Assembly: GCA_034409565.1 (NCBI GenBank)
Contig: DAOUMS010000003.1
Coordinates: 75,657-139,656 of the forward strand
From: E44-bin89 sp034409565
Lineage (GTDB): Bacteria > Chloroflexota > Dehalococcoidia > Dehalococcoidales > RBG-16-60-22
DNA length: 64,000 nt
Direction: 5' to 3'
Shown here in pieces: positions 7,869 through 16,759 of this stretch. Below the pieces are notes generated by a model, which was not told the origin of the DNA, ran no database searches, and saw only the letters and a list, made by a program, of their open reading frames with translations. Both the position numbers and the translations under genes were made by a program. Every line of letters begins with the position of its first letter. Position 1 is the first letter of the stretch.

Positions 7869-8711
7869 ATGGAGCGAAGCAAAGTAACCCCCCAGTATTT
7901 ATTGGCCAAGAAACAGCGGGGGCAAAAGATAGTGCGTGTCACCTGCTATGACTATCCGATGGCGCTACTTTCCGAGCGTGCCGGGGTGGATTCCATACTG
8001 GTCGGTGACTCACTGGCCATGGTTATCTGCGGGAAGAACAACACCATGCCCGTTACCATGGAGGAGATGATTTACCATTGCCAGGCGGTAATGCGTGCCG
8101 TTAAATACTCACTGGTGATAGGTGACCTTCCCTTCTTATCTTACCAGACTGGCATAAGGGATGCGGTCTATAACGCGGGCCGTCTGCTGAAGTACGGGGG
8201 TGTGGATGCGGTTAAGCTGGAAGGGGGCAAGGAGTATGCGGATACCGTAAAGGCCATTGTCGATGCCGGCATCCCGGTGGTGGGTCATATAGGATTGACG
8301 CCACAGATGCTCTCCAGGTTGGGGGGATTCAAAGTCCAGGGTACCGACCTGGGAACGGCACGCAAACTGGTTGCAGATGCCAGAGCGCTGGAAGAGGCGG
8401 GAGCCTTCATGTTGACCCTGGAATGTGTGCCTGACCGCCTCGCGGGGTTCATCTGCCAGGAGCTTAAAATTCCGGCCACCGGTATCGGCAGCGGCCCCTA
8501 CACTGATGGACAGAGCTTGAATTTCTATGACCTGGTAGGGCTTTTTGAGAAGTTCACGCCCAAATTTGTGAAAAAATATGCCAACTTATCTCAGGATATC
8601 CTGCAGGCATTGCAAAAATACAAGGCAGAGGTGGAGCAGGGCACCTACCCCGGGCCGGAGCACAGCTATCACATCCAGGACGAGGTGTTAGCCCAGGTCA
8701 CCGAGCACTAA
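7869..8711 (+). CDS. panB: 3-methyl-2-oxobutanoate hydroxymethyltransferase
   Basis: PanB makes ketopantoate from 2-oxoisovalerate and 5,10-methylenetetrahydrofolate, the first step of pantothenate synthesis. Conserved segments include RVTCYDYPMALLSERAGVD, SILVGDSLAMV (metal-binding Asp), GDLPFLSY, VKLEGG, VVGHIGLTPQ and ATGIGSGPYTDGQ. ATG 7869 has AGGAGG seven bases upstream; a TTG 18 bases earlier extends the frame but precedes that site. The usual partners panC and panD are not in the window. A hairpin terminator-like structure lies 150 bases downstream. Confidence 0.95.
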   Translation: MERSKVTPQYLLAKKQRGQKIVRVTCYDYPMALLSERAGVDSILVGDSLAMVICGKNNTMPVTMEEMIYHCQAVMRAVKYSLVIGDLPFLSYQTGIRDAVYNAGRLLKYGGVDAVKLEGGKEYADTVKAIVDAGIPVVGHIGLTPQMLSRLGGFKVQGTDLGTARKLVADARALEEAGAFMLTLECVPDRLAGFICQELKIPATGIGSGPYTDGQSLNFYDLVGLFEKFTPKFVKKYANLSQDILQALQKYKAEVEQGTYPGPEHSYHIQDEVLAQVTEH

Positions 8712-8981
8712 ATAAAACCCTTATCTCATTGACCTGAATTCAGGGCGCCGATACCGAAGCCGACCCCATTTACCAGGCGATACATGCTCAGCTTGGCGGC
8801 GGCAACATTATCATTCACAACAATTAAGGGCTTTCATTAGCCGTCAAGCACGGGGCGAATAAGCGGAAAGGGGGCTTCTGGATAGGCCCCCTTCTGCTTT
8901 CATTTATGATTTGTGGCCATCAGCCAGCGGCTGGTTAATCTGGTGATTAGCTAGATAACGAACTAGAAAGTGGTTAAATGC
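8712..8981. other. Intergenic region between panB and the integrated element
   Basis: No complete gene is seen. A short minus-strand open stretch (about 8727-8830) reads like a protein C-terminus (AAAKLSMYRLVNGVGFGIGA) but is closed upstream by two stops, so it may be a gene remnant. A 12-bp palindrome lies at 8733-8744 and a terminator-like hairpin at 8861-8900. Confidence 0.4.
8861..8900 (+). terminator. Terminator-like hairpin downstream of panB
   Basis: AAGGGGGC and GCCCCCTT pair around a short loop, and an outer AAGC/GCTT extends the stem. The 3' side runs into CTTTCATTT. It could end the panB transcript, though it is 150 bases past the stop and its T-tract is interrupted. Confidence 0.45.
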
Positions 8982-9022
8982 GCGCCTGGAGGGATTCGAA
9001 CCCACGACCCTCGGTTCCGAAG
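8982..9022 (-). repeat. attL: remnant of the original tRNA-Arg 3' end
   Basis: Bases 8991-9022 are identical to 16773-16804 inside the intact tRNA-Arg (32 bp, from the T-arm to the anticodon loop). The flanking 8982-8988 is the displaced 3' acceptor strand: read on the minus strand, CAGGCGC pairs perfectly with the 5' GCGCCTG of the tRNA now at 16835. It marks the left boundary of the integrated element. Confidence 0.85.
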
Positions 9023-9324
9023 TTATACAACGAGCCTGTTTTCTATTGTCTTTGAAGCTAAACTGATGTTTCGTGCCGACTCCTGTTTTATCCTCAAAAC
9101 CTTCTTTTTTAACCCATCAGTTAAATTCATTAGTGCCAAATTGGTGCCAATTTTTTCTCACGTGACCGCTACGCAGGCAATGAATTACTGGCGCGCCCCT
9201 TTGGGGCTTGCGTCCTTGTTCGTTACAGCGTACATAGTGAGAAGTCTAGATTGTCCGCTTCACTCTCAAGGTTTTTAAATAATGTTTCAACCATTGATTC
9301 TATAATTGTGCTAAAATAGGTCAA

Positions 9325-10155
9325 ATGGAAAATGCAGACACTATAAAACTTATAGTAAAAGCTTCGGTACAGTCCTTTGCAACAGGCTTTAAGGGAAGAC
9401 ATGAAGGCGAAGTGGATGACCCCGAAGGCACTATAAATATTAAGATACATAACGTATTTATTGAAGCTCTCGGTAAAGAAATTCAATACTATTCTGCTTT
9501 AGCACGTTCACTTGATAGTTCTCTTGGAAATATGCTTGAAAAAATGGCAATAAATATAGCAGAGATGAACTATGAAGTCCAGAATCATGTTGAGGGATAC
9601 ATAACACCATCTCAAACAGGGAAAATAGCTGAAATACTTGAGAAATACAAACGTTATGAGATAAGACCGGATATAAAAGACTATCAATGCTTGAGGGATA
9701 TGAAAGAGGAAAAGGCATCCAGGCTAACAAGGCACGATAGCGACTATTACTTGATTGATAGAGACACTAATGACCGTTTTCTAATTGAACTTAAAATCGG
9801 GGGCGATTTGGACAACAAAAAGGCTCGGTCAGAAAAAGAAGCTATATTGGAGCAATATGCTATTCTGGCAAATTCGCTTGATAATGAAGTAAATATATCA
9901 GTACATTTTGCCACCGCATATAATCGCTTTGGGGAAGACAAACCTTGGTTGCAACAACGTGTTAGACAGTATTTTGCAGACAGCGAATTGCTTATAGGCA
10001 GAGATTTTTGGAATTTTGTATGCAAGTCTGAGACTGGATATGACACTGTATTATCTGCGTACAGACAGAATGCACACCTTATTATATCAACGCTGGATGA
10101 TATAAAAAAACTATATTTGGATAATCGACGTGAACAACCAAAGATGTTTGATTAA
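9325..10155 (+). CDS. Predicted type II restriction endonuclease
   Basis: This 276-aa protein is encoded just before, and overlapping by 26 bases, a DNA methyltransferase, the usual layout of a type II restriction-modification pair. The segment DSDYYLIDRDTNDRFLIELK has the spacing of a PD-(D/E)xK nuclease core (Asp, then E-x-K after a beta strand), followed by GGDLDNKKARSEKEAILEQY. The family may be TdeIII-like, but I am not sure, and no recognition site should be inferred. It is AT-rich compared with the chromosome. No clear ribosome-binding site precedes the ATG. Confidence 0.7.
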   Translation: MENADTIKLIVKASVQSFATGFKGRHEGEVDDPEGTINIKIHNVFIEALGKEIQYYSALARSLDSSLGNMLEKMAINIAEMNYEVQNHVEGYITPSQTGKIAEILEKYKRYEIRPDIKDYQCLRDMKEEKASRLTRHDSDYYLIDRDTNDRFLIELKIGGDLDNKKARSEKEAILEQYAILANSLDNEVNISVHFATAYNRFGEDKPWLQQRVRQYFADSELLIGRDFWNFVCKSETGYDTVLSAYRQNAHLIISTLDDIKKLYLDNRREQPKMFD

Positions 10156-10852
10156 GCTCGGAAATAGTAAACAACTAATAAGAGAATTGGATGGCCAGTC
10201 AGTAGATTTAATATTGACTGACCCACCATATAATTTGAGTGGATATTCTACTGGCAATATTGAACTTTCGTGGCATAAGACAATAAATAATGATTTAGCC
10301 ATTTGGGATAGGAATACTTTTGAACCTAAAGAATGGCTAAGTGAATTTAAACGTATACTAAAACCGACTGGAAATATTTTTGCATTTACTAGTTATAATC
10401 TTGTGGGTAAATGGCACGAGGCTTTTGACCCTGAGTTTGATACTTTTCAATATGTAGTTTGGCATAAATCAAATCCGGTTCCTAAAATATACAGGGCGGG
10501 ATTTTTAAATAGTTGCGAATTGATAATATGTACATGGAATAAAGGGCATACTTGGAATTTTACAACGCAAAAAGATATGCATAACTTTATACAAAGTCCG
10601 ATATGCATGGGAAAAGAAAGATTGAAAAATCCATTTCATCCTACGCAAAAGCCGGTTAAGGTATTAGAGCACATAATAAAGATTGCATCTAACGAAGGAG
10701 ACATAGTATTTGACCCCTTCATGGGGGTTGGTTCAACAGGCGTAGCTGCTCTTAATTTAAATCGTAGATTCATAGGATTTGAGCTAGATCAAGAATACTT
10801 CAATGCAACAGAGCAAAGGCTACAAAATGTTCAACAAAGGTTAATGGTATAA
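10130..10852 (+). CDS. DNA methyltransferase (N4-cytosine or N6-adenine, beta-class order)
   Basis: The catalytic motif IV LILTDPPYNLSG lies near the N-terminus. The SAM-binding motif I FDPFMGVGSTGVAAL lies near the C-terminus, followed by FIGFELDQEYF. That order (IV before I) is the beta class of amino methyltransferases. HPTQKPVKVLEHII is the usual segment before motif I. The 240-aa size and lack of a target-recognition insert suggest a type II enzyme that protects against the upstream nuclease. It starts with GTG 10130, inside the end of the nuclease gene, so translation is probably coupled. Confidence 0.9.
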   Translation: MNNQRCLIKLGNSKQLIRELDGQSVDLILTDPPYNLSGYSTGNIELSWHKTINNDLAIWDRNTFEPKEWLSEFKRILKPTGNIFAFTSYNLVGKWHEAFDPEFDTFQYVVWHKSNPVPKIYRAGFLNSCELIICTWNKGHTWNFTTQKDMHNFIQSPICMGKERLKNPFHPTQKPVKVLEHIIKIASNEGDIVFDPFMGVGSTGVAALNLNRRFIGFELDQEYFNATEQRLQNVQQRLMV

Positions 10853-10877
10853 ACGATATATTAGCGGGAGATTTGAT

Positions 10878-11099
10878 ATGCCAAGACCAGAAGGGAAAAT
10901 GAGCTTCAGCAATGCTGCGAACGAAATATTAAAAAATTCAAAGACGCCACTTACACCAACCGAAATAGCTGATAAAGCAATACAGAAAGGGTTAATAATT
11001 ACTCAAAGCAAACGTCCAGGAGCAACGATGGCCGGACGCTTGTGGTTTGATAAACGCTTTACAAGTGCTGGTTCAGGAAAGTGGACCTTAAAAAGTTGA
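10878..11099 (+). CDS. HARE-HTH domain small protein
   Basis: This 73-aa protein is a single winged-helix of the HARE-HTH type: MSFSNAANEILKNSK, then PLTPTEIADKAIQKGLI, then GATMAGRLWFDKRFTSAG and a closing beta strand GKWTLKS. HARE-HTH domains are known from ASXL proteins, RNA polymerase delta and many restriction or DNA-modification systems. Sitting 25 bases after the methyltransferase, it could be a controller or DNA-binding accessory of this system. The role is inference from position. Confidence 0.75.
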   Translation: MPRPEGKMSFSNAANEILKNSKTPLTPTEIADKAIQKGLIITQSKRPGATMAGRLWFDKRFTSAGSGKWTLKS

Positions 11100-11104
11100 G
11101 AACT

Positions 11105-11863
11105 TTACCTAGTCTTGCCTAGCAAAGACTTTACTTCTCCTACAGACAACATTTTCTCCTTAACACGATGTATCATTCTGTGACAGTTTGGGCACACCGT
11201 AGCAACTCTTTTCAAAGCTTCATTTAGTGTTACTTTATCTCCTTCAATGTCCATTAGATGCATCGGTTCCAAGTGATGTATTTCAATGAAATCCTTCCCC
11301 AATTCACCGTATTCTTTATGAAAATTGAAACCGCAAACAACACAATACAGTTCTCCACCATGCTGCTTCTTAAACTCACTTATGGCTATCTCTCTTAGTT
11401 TATTTGACCTATTCCTCTGTGTAATAGTCCTTTTATCAAGGGAACCCTCCTCAATTATCATTCCCTTGAATTTATTATCAGCTTCTTTTTTAATTGTCTT
11501 TCTACTAAATCCTTGTTTATTCAATGATGCAGCAATATCTTCCAATGGCGTATCATCTTCTGCCATTTCCACTCTCTCAATGCGCTCCAATCCTTTTCTA
11601 GTTATTTTCCATATTCTATTTCTATCCGAACCACTGTACATTACAAGCTTCTCTCTTAGCAGGGTATCATGAGACTTTAAGTTTCTTACTGTTTGAGTAA
11701 AATGTGGGTCTGACCTACCACGTGAAGGTTTCATGTCTTCACCATCAGGCTTGAGTTCTTTTATTAACTCTTTTATCAAATTGGTTGTGTCTATTCCCTT
11801 TGGATTATTTCTAATTATTTGTAATGCAGGAATAACCAATTGACGTTCTTTGTACTTTGTCAT
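11105..11863 (-). CDS. HNH endonuclease with N-terminal helical/winged-helix region
   Basis: The C-terminal ~90 residues form an HNH nuclease domain: LYCVVCGFNF (first CxxC), IEIHHLEPMHL (catalytic His) and VATVCPNCHRMIH (second CxxC and final His), so the fold is zinc-stabilised. The N-terminal half (KERQLVIPALQIIRNNPKG, then HFTQTVRNLKSHDTLLREK) resembles the winged-helix head of Mrr- and McrA-like enzymes. It is convergent with the HARE-HTH gene (5 bases apart). It may be a second nuclease of the restriction system or one that targets modified DNA. Confidence 0.8.
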   Translation of the reverse strand: MTKYKERQLVIPALQIIRNNPKGIDTTNLIKELIKELKPDGEDMKPSRGRSDPHFTQTVRNLKSHDTLLREKLVMYSGSDRNRIWKITRKGLERIERVEMAEDDTPLEDIAASLNKQGFSRKTIKKEADNKFKGMIIEEGSLDKRTITQRNRSNKLREIAISEFKKQHGGELYCVVCGFNFHKEYGELGKDFIEIHHLEPMHLMDIEGDKVTLNEALKRVATVCPNCHRMIHRVKEKMLSVGEVKSLLGKTR

Positions 11864-11945
11864 CTTTAGCCCCTTTAATAACTTAACCCAACTTCAACAT
11901 TATATACATGACAAGACATTCACTTAATACATTCTGCTACCCATT

Positions 11946-13211
11946 TTAACTCATATGCCCGAATCGTGCTTTACGCAGTAATCCAGCCTCAATAACTTTG
12001 TGGGGTATCCTGTGCTCCCACTCTTTTTCAAGAATTCGTGTCGCGTCAGCTTCTCCTACATCAGCTGCTAACCTTGCCCATGCGTTAGCAATGCACCCAG
12101 CTGCTTGTTTTACTAATGGTTGCCAGTCATGATTCGATTGCCGATACGGAAGAATACCGATTCGTTCTCCAAACAGTCCAGCGCAGTCTTGATAATCCTT
12201 CCAGTAGGGGATAACTTTAGCACGTTCTTTACGAGTCGCTGAATTGGAATCAACTATGCGGATTAATTTACCAGTCCCATAAGCCCACATATCAGACTTG
12301 CTATCCTGAAAAGTAACGAAGTCCATATTAGGATCGAATCGCCTTAGGCCATCACGCCTTAACTGGTATTCCAAGCGAGATACCGGAGTTACTCCATCCC
12401 ATCCATTAGCCATCCATATTGGCATAATATGGCCCTGTCGTTTAACTGAAGTCTCATAGGCTTTATCGTAAAGACGACATACCGTATTACATCGACCGAA
12501 TTGATAACCAGTGTGGCGTTGGCCTCTTTGGTAATCACCACCGTAATATAAATCCCTTTCGCGCAATAGGGAAACCACTTGAGCACTACGGTCTATCTCT
12601 GGCAATGGCATGACCCTGTCAACGCATAAGTCAGCCCTGGATACCTTGCAGTATTCTATGAATGCTAATTTATTGAGGAACCCAATAACCTGATTGTATG
12701 CCGGAATTTCACCTGCTCGCCATAGATACGGCGACCTGAATACCACTCTTAATTCAGGAGTAGTTAATCCGCCTCTTGCATCAGGCATCATCTGTAAATC
12801 TATATCACTGTTCTTAAGAAGATACTCGTATCCGCCGCTAGAGCCATGAGCTTGAGCCATGAATTCCTGGCCAAACAATTCTACTGCTTTGCCTAAACGC
12901 CCTTTATATCCGGCCGAGACTGCTTCAGACTTTGCATCGTTTAACTTCATAAACATATCCGGCTGCTTATACTCAGCAATACCAAAGTTTAGCTCCAATG
13001 TGTCAATACCAGCCGCCACTATATTAGGATACTTATTCTTATCTATCTTATAACTCTCACTGGTGTTTGAGGCCCCCGTGAGACAGGGGAACGGGGGCCT
13101 AGTTTCTGGTATTGTTTCCACACCGATAACCTCGGCGCCAAAATGCTCAATAGCATAGTCCACCAGTTCAGAAGTCCCTGGGATATATTTATCATTGAAT
13201 TCCATATTCAA
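11946..13211 (-). CDS. Rep-like replication initiator (rolling-circle/RepTrans-type, tentative)
   Basis: The 421-aa protein has the sequence order of plasmid replication-initiation proteins: GIDTLELNFG near the N-terminus, VSRADLCVDRVMPL, then NTVCRLYDKAYETSV and PVSRLEYQLRRDGLRRF. The R-x-D-x-x-x-D, R-x-YDK-x-x-E and R-x-E-x-x-x-R patterns recall the pT181/Rep_trans and phage replication-initiation-factor group. In that group a Tyr nicks the origin. The catalytic Tyr was not identified with certainty. On an element with integrase and excisionase, an autonomous replication protein fits an integrated plasmid. Confidence 0.6.
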   Translation of the reverse strand: MNMEFNDKYIPGTSELVDYAIEHFGAEVIGVETIPETRPPFPCLTGASNTSESYKIDKNKYPNIVAAGIDTLELNFGIAEYKQPDMFMKLNDAKSEAVSAGYKGRLGKAVELFGQEFMAQAHGSSGGYEYLLKNSDIDLQMMPDARGGLTTPELRVVFRSPYLWRAGEIPAYNQVIGFLNKLAFIEYCKVSRADLCVDRVMPLPEIDRSAQVVSLLRERDLYYGGDYQRGQRHTGYQFGRCNTVCRLYDKAYETSVKRQGHIMPIWMANGWDGVTPVSRLEYQLRRDGLRRFDPNMDFVTFQDSKSDMWAYGTGKLIRIVDSNSATRKERAKVIPYWKDYQDCAGLFGERIGILPYRQSNHDWQPLVKQAAGCIANAWARLAADVGEADATRILEKEWEHRIPHKVIEAGLLRKARFGHMS

Positions 13212-13387
13212 TCAGTCGCTTATACAATCAATCATTGTGCTAGTTGCTTCTTATTTGGCATTCCGCTTCGCTACATGCTACTTGTTCACTACGTTGTCCC
13301 TTTGGATCAACTTCGTTCTCAAGTCCTAATAAATCAGACGCTTCTCTCTTTTTGTGAGGCAGCGGCGGTAAACCGCCCGCCGCCTCT
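13212..13387. other. Short gap between Rep-like gene and excisionase
   Basis: No convincing gene. A minus-strand open stretch at 13240-13467 overlaps the excisionase in another frame and lacks recognisable sequence. This region could hold a replication origin if the Rep assignment is right, but no iteron or nick-site motif was identified. Confidence 0.3.
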
Positions 13388-13579
13388 TTACTCGCCTTCA
13401 CGCCTTGACTGACTACCGGCCAATAACTGTTCCAAAGCTTTCCTAGGTATGAGATATCTGTCACCAAACTTGATAGCGTAGATATTACCTTCTCTTACTT
13501 GGCGGTAAGCTAGATTGATTGAAATCCGAAGTTCTCTGGCTAACTCCTTCACTGTGAGTACTTTATCTTCTCTATTCAA
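13388..13579 (-). CDS. xis: Excisionase/MerR-like helix-turn-helix protein
   Basis: This 63-aa protein is a single winged-helix of the excisionase family: VLTVKELARELRISINLAYR forms the HTH, then VREGNIYAIKFGDRYLIPRK the wing. Such proteins bend DNA at attachment sites and direct the integrase toward excision, or act as repressors. It is read toward the Rep-like gene and diverges from the promoter of the unknown gene and integrase. Confidence 0.85.
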   Translation of the reverse strand: MNREDKVLTVKELARELRISINLAYRQVREGNIYAIKFGDRYLIPRKALEQLLAGSQSRREGE

Positions 13580-13597
13580 ATCACTTCTCCATTCCTA

Positions 13598-13626
13598 TTG
13601 ACATTTACTCATTTTTAACCTAATAT
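13598..13626 (+). promoter_or_regulatory. Promoter of the unknown gene-integrase operon
   Basis: TTGACA (13598-13603), a 17-base spacer and TAATAT (13621-13626) form a near-consensus promoter. TTTACT inside the spacer and AGTAAA about 30 bases later are inverted copies that could be an operator, for example for the adjacent excisionase. Confidence 0.6.
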
Positions 13627-13709
13627 AATTGTAATGAATAGTAAATGAGCATGCAATACTTAGTGAAGGATTAGTAATGTATGACTTTTAGGATTAGGGA
13701 GAATCAGTT

Positions 13710-14519
13710 ATGACATACCGGCAAATGAAGCGACAACCAAGAGCTAAAGCAATGCTGCCTGCTATCAAGGAACTTATTTCGATAAGAGCTATTGGCGATA
13801 ATGAAAAAGACAGAAACTTATTGGCTGAGGAACTTAGAGAGGAAATTAAAAAGAAGTTTCCTCAAGAGTTGCCGCCAACGGTGGCAACTTTAACTAAAAA
13901 AATTTCGGAAGCTCGTAACCATGCACTGAATCCACTCGACAAACATTGGCATCTTGGTATCTTAGACAAGATTCAAGACTATGGAATCTCATATATCTCA
14001 TCTGATGATATTGAAGCTATCTTTAAAGTTCAGCAATGGCTTTATAGAACCGGTCAAGATTCGATTGACGACTTCTTAGAAGAAAAGTTTGATAAAAAAG
14101 GTCTGCGTTTACTGACTGTCCCATTCAGCGCACTGTCTATCCGTCAAGCTAAATGGATTGCCGCATTACATCGAATCATTGGCAATGATATTGAGTACCT
14201 TTGGCTTGCATCGTTGTATTATTCATATCTTGAAATTATCTCTAACATTTCCGATACCCCTTTTGATACCTGGCAAACCGACCTGCTAGTACTACAAATG
14301 CAGAAGAAGCAGTTTATAAAACACTTACTTGAACATATGCGAGCCGACCAAAATTATTACGGAGATGATTTTAATAAAGCTTGGAATACACTCGACAAAG
14401 CTAGGAATTCAAGGAAAGGTTTCACTAAAGAGGAAATTGAAAAAATCCGGAGTGTTATAAATATACCTGGAATATCGATAGGAGAAATAAATGAGAGGCT
14501 CAATAATCAAAAGAGGTAA
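13710..14519 (+). CDS. Unknown element protein translationally coupled to the integrase
   Basis: This 269-aa protein is not recognised. Residues ~10-75 are helical and charged (LLAEELREEIKKKFPQELPP, then TVATLTKKISEARNHA) and could be a small helical DNA-binding head. The rest is helix-rich with aromatic segments (FSALSIRQAKWIAALHRII, then LWLASLYYSYLEIISNI). No nuclease, ATPase or membrane motif is visible. Its 3' end overlaps the integrase start by 29 bases, so the two are one transcriptional unit, and a role in integration control is possible. It is AT-rich. Confidence 0.6.
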   Translation: MTYRQMKRQPRAKAMLPAIKELISIRAIGDNEKDRNLLAEELREEIKKKFPQELPPTVATLTKKISEARNHALNPLDKHWHLGILDKIQDYGISYISSDDIEAIFKVQQWLYRTGQDSIDDFLEEKFDKKGLRLLTVPFSALSIRQAKWIAALHRIIGNDIEYLWLASLYYSYLEIISNISDTPFDTWQTDLLVLQMQKKQFIKHLLEHMRADQNYYGDDFNKAWNTLDKARNSRKGFTKEEIEKIRSVINIPGISIGEINERLNNQKR

Positions 14520-15675
14520 TTCATATCGGGTTAAGGTCTCATTGGGTAAAGACCCAGCTACTGGAAAGTATATATCACATTATGAGACCGTCAGGGGGAA
14601 TAAGAAGGATGCTGAAAGGCGTTTAAATGAATTGATTCACCAGTGTGGCAATGGCACTTTCATTAAGCCTGCAAAGACTACAGTAGCAGACTACCTCAAC
14701 CAGTGGCTTAAGGATTATGCTTACCCTAATCTGTCACCACATACGGCTGAGGGTTATGACTCTATCGTCTCAAGACATCTTATTCCGGCATTAGGCGCCA
14801 TTCCATTGAACCAGTTACGACCTGAAATTATACAGCGATATATCAGCGATAAGCTGTCTAACGGTAGTGCAACCGGTAAAGCCGGATTAACCGCCCGGAC
14901 CGTCAGGCACCACATTGTATGTCTCCATACAGCTTTGCAAAGTGCTATAAGAATAGGCATGCTGGTTCGTAATCCGGTGGATGCTGTAACCATTCCGCGA
15001 GCAGAACGTCATGAAATTCGCACAATGAGTGAATCGGATATTCATATCTTTCTGGAAATGGCGCGACCAACTCCCTATTACGCCTTGTTCTACACGGCAA
15101 TATTCACTGGTATGCGCAGAAGCGAACTATTGGCGCTTCGCTGGCAGGATGTTGACTTGCTTCTATTGCAAATCTCGGTGAACAGGACTTTGCACCAGGT
15201 AAGATGTGGACGAATTGTTATCAGGCAACCAAAGACGGAACGTAGCCGGCGAGTGGTAGCATTGACACCTTCAACGGCTGCTTTGTTAGAAGAACACCAC
15301 GAGTCTCAGAGCAGATTACGTGAGTCTTTAGGATATCCCGAATTGACCAGTGATGACTTGGTGTTTTGCCAGTATAACGGCAAGCCATTATTGCCAAATA
15401 CTGTCACTCACAATTGGATTAAAGTGGTTCGCCGATCCGGACTAAGTGGCATCCGGTTACACGACGCCCGACATACACACGCCTCTTTGATGTTGAAACA
15501 GGGTGTACATCCCAAGATAGTCCAAGAGAGGCTAGGGCATTCCAGCATACAGGTAACACTTGATACTTACTCCCATGTGTCTCCAGGGTTACAAAAGGCT
15601 GCAGCAAGTAAATTTGATGACATATTACTGAGAAATAACAATGAAGCAGTCGAAAAGGTTATTATGGGTGATTAA
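14491..15675 (+). CDS. int: Tyrosine-type site-specific integrase
   Basis: A phage/ICE-type tyrosine recombinase of 394 aa. It has an N-terminal arm-type DNA-binding domain (RGSIIKRGNSYRVKVSLG), a SAM-like core-binding domain (TVADYLNQWLKDYAYPNLSP) and a catalytic domain. The catalytic Arg is in TGMRRSELLALRWQD, H-x-x-R in LHDARHTHASLML, and the second His plus nucleophilic Tyr in LGHSSIQVTLDTYSHV. It is expected to recombine the 32-bp tRNA-Arg core found at 8991-9022 and 16773-16804. The start lies within the upstream gene and has GGAG (14481-14484) six bases before ATG. Confidence 0.95.
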   Translation: MRGSIIKRGNSYRVKVSLGKDPATGKYISHYETVRGNKKDAERRLNELIHQCGNGTFIKPAKTTVADYLNQWLKDYAYPNLSPHTAEGYDSIVSRHLIPALGAIPLNQLRPEIIQRYISDKLSNGSATGKAGLTARTVRHHIVCLHTALQSAIRIGMLVRNPVDAVTIPRAERHEIRTMSESDIHIFLEMARPTPYYALFYTAIFTGMRRSELLALRWQDVDLLLLQISVNRTLHQVRCGRIVIRQPKTERSRRVVALTPSTAALLEEHHESQSRLRESLGYPELTSDDLVFCQYNGKPLLPNTVTHNWIKVVRRSGLSGIRLHDARHTHASLMLKQGVHPKIVQERLGHSSIQVTLDTYSHVSPGLQKAAASKFDDILLRNNNEAVEKVIMGD

Positions 15676-16623
15676 TTATTTCTTTTCCTCGTCTAGTGAC
15701 TTGTATTCGATGGAAGGAATATTTAAGTAATAATTCCTCCAATTAGAAATATATTTTCTTGTGAAGTTAATCATTTCTCCAGGACGGTAATGTCTTATTA
15801 TTAGTTTGTAGGTATGGATTGCAGTTCCCATATTATTTCTTAACAGATTGACCATTGTGCTCAGATTTCTAATTGGTTTGAATTTTATAATCTTATTTTT
15901 TGATACCTCGATATGATGGTAATATGATGAAGAATGCACTACTTCTGAACCTAATTCATAGAAAAACAGATATTCAGGCATACGATTAACATTACTTGCA
16001 ATCCATTTAATTGAGTTTCTCTTAGCTAGTGGCGCATACCAGTTTGGTTCTCTCTTTCCGCTCCTATATAAATCTTCAAGGTTCTCATTGATATTTTTAA
16101 AGCTATCTTGTGAAAGTATTCTATTTATATCTTTAAGTTGTTTTTGCGCTTCATCTTTCATCCATTTCTCAGAAAAATTAAGATAGGGAGTTAATTCTTT
16201 TGTATCATCATAAAATTGTTTTTGTTGTTCCGTTCCCTCTATCATGCGCAAAGCCCATATTCTGTTTTTTCTTAAGTTAGAAGCATAATAATATTTTGCT
16301 CTATTTTCACTATCATCTTTTAATATCCATTCCATATATAATGAAGCTTCAAAAGCAGCTCTGCTCTGTAAAAACCCTGGAACAGTAATAGCATTTGATG
16401 CTAAAACTTCCACAGCGTCAATCATCATTACAACCTGTTTAAGTAATACTCCAATAGTAATGATTTCTTCCCATCCTTTTTTGCTCGAATCATATGCTCT
16501 GGGAATTAACCAACTACCGTAATTCACCATATCTTTTAATACTTCATGATGTTTTGAGTACACCTTTTGCGAGTCTTCAATATGTTTTTGCCGGTTTAGT
16601 AGTTTTTTAAATTCGGTTTCCAT
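15676..16623 (-). CDS. DUF5677-like protein
   Basis: This 315-aa helix-rich protein has LQSRAAFEASLYMEWILKD and KYYYASNLRKNRIW in the middle, and a conserved-looking ELGSEVVHSSSYYHHIEV near the C-terminus. That R/E-rich middle plus S-x-x-VH-S-S ending resembles DUF5677 proteins, which are often found in mobile and defence-rich regions and have no established function. It sits between the integrase and the tRNA attachment site. Its stop abuts the integrase stop head to head. It could be a passenger gene of the element. Confidence 0.6.
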   Translation of the reverse strand: METEFKKLLNRQKHIEDSQKVYSKHHEVLKDMVNYGSWLIPRAYDSSKKGWEEIITIGVLLKQVVMMIDAVEVLASNAITVPGFLQSRAAFEASLYMEWILKDDSENRAKYYYASNLRKNRIWALRMIEGTEQQKQFYDDTKELTPYLNFSEKWMKDEAQKQLKDINRILSQDSFKNINENLEDLYRSGKREPNWYAPLAKRNSIKWIASNVNRMPEYLFFYELGSEVVHSSSYYHHIEVSKNKIIKFKPIRNLSTMVNLLRNNMGTAIHTYKLIIRHYRPGEMINFTRKYISNWRNYYLNIPSIEYKSLDEEKK

Positions 16624-16759
16624 ATTTTTGCTCCTAAAATTTCATATAGGTAAGAATAGCATTTATTAAAGTGTCGGTAAATTAGTGCCAAATTAGTGCC
16701 ATTTAACAGAAAAAGCCCTAATGCGATAACTAGCATTAGAGCTTTTTAACTTCAAAATC

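Noticed and set aside
13240..13467. Minus-strand frame between Rep-like gene and excisionase
   Set aside because: It overlaps the excisionase in another frame and has no family-like sequence or ribosome-binding site.
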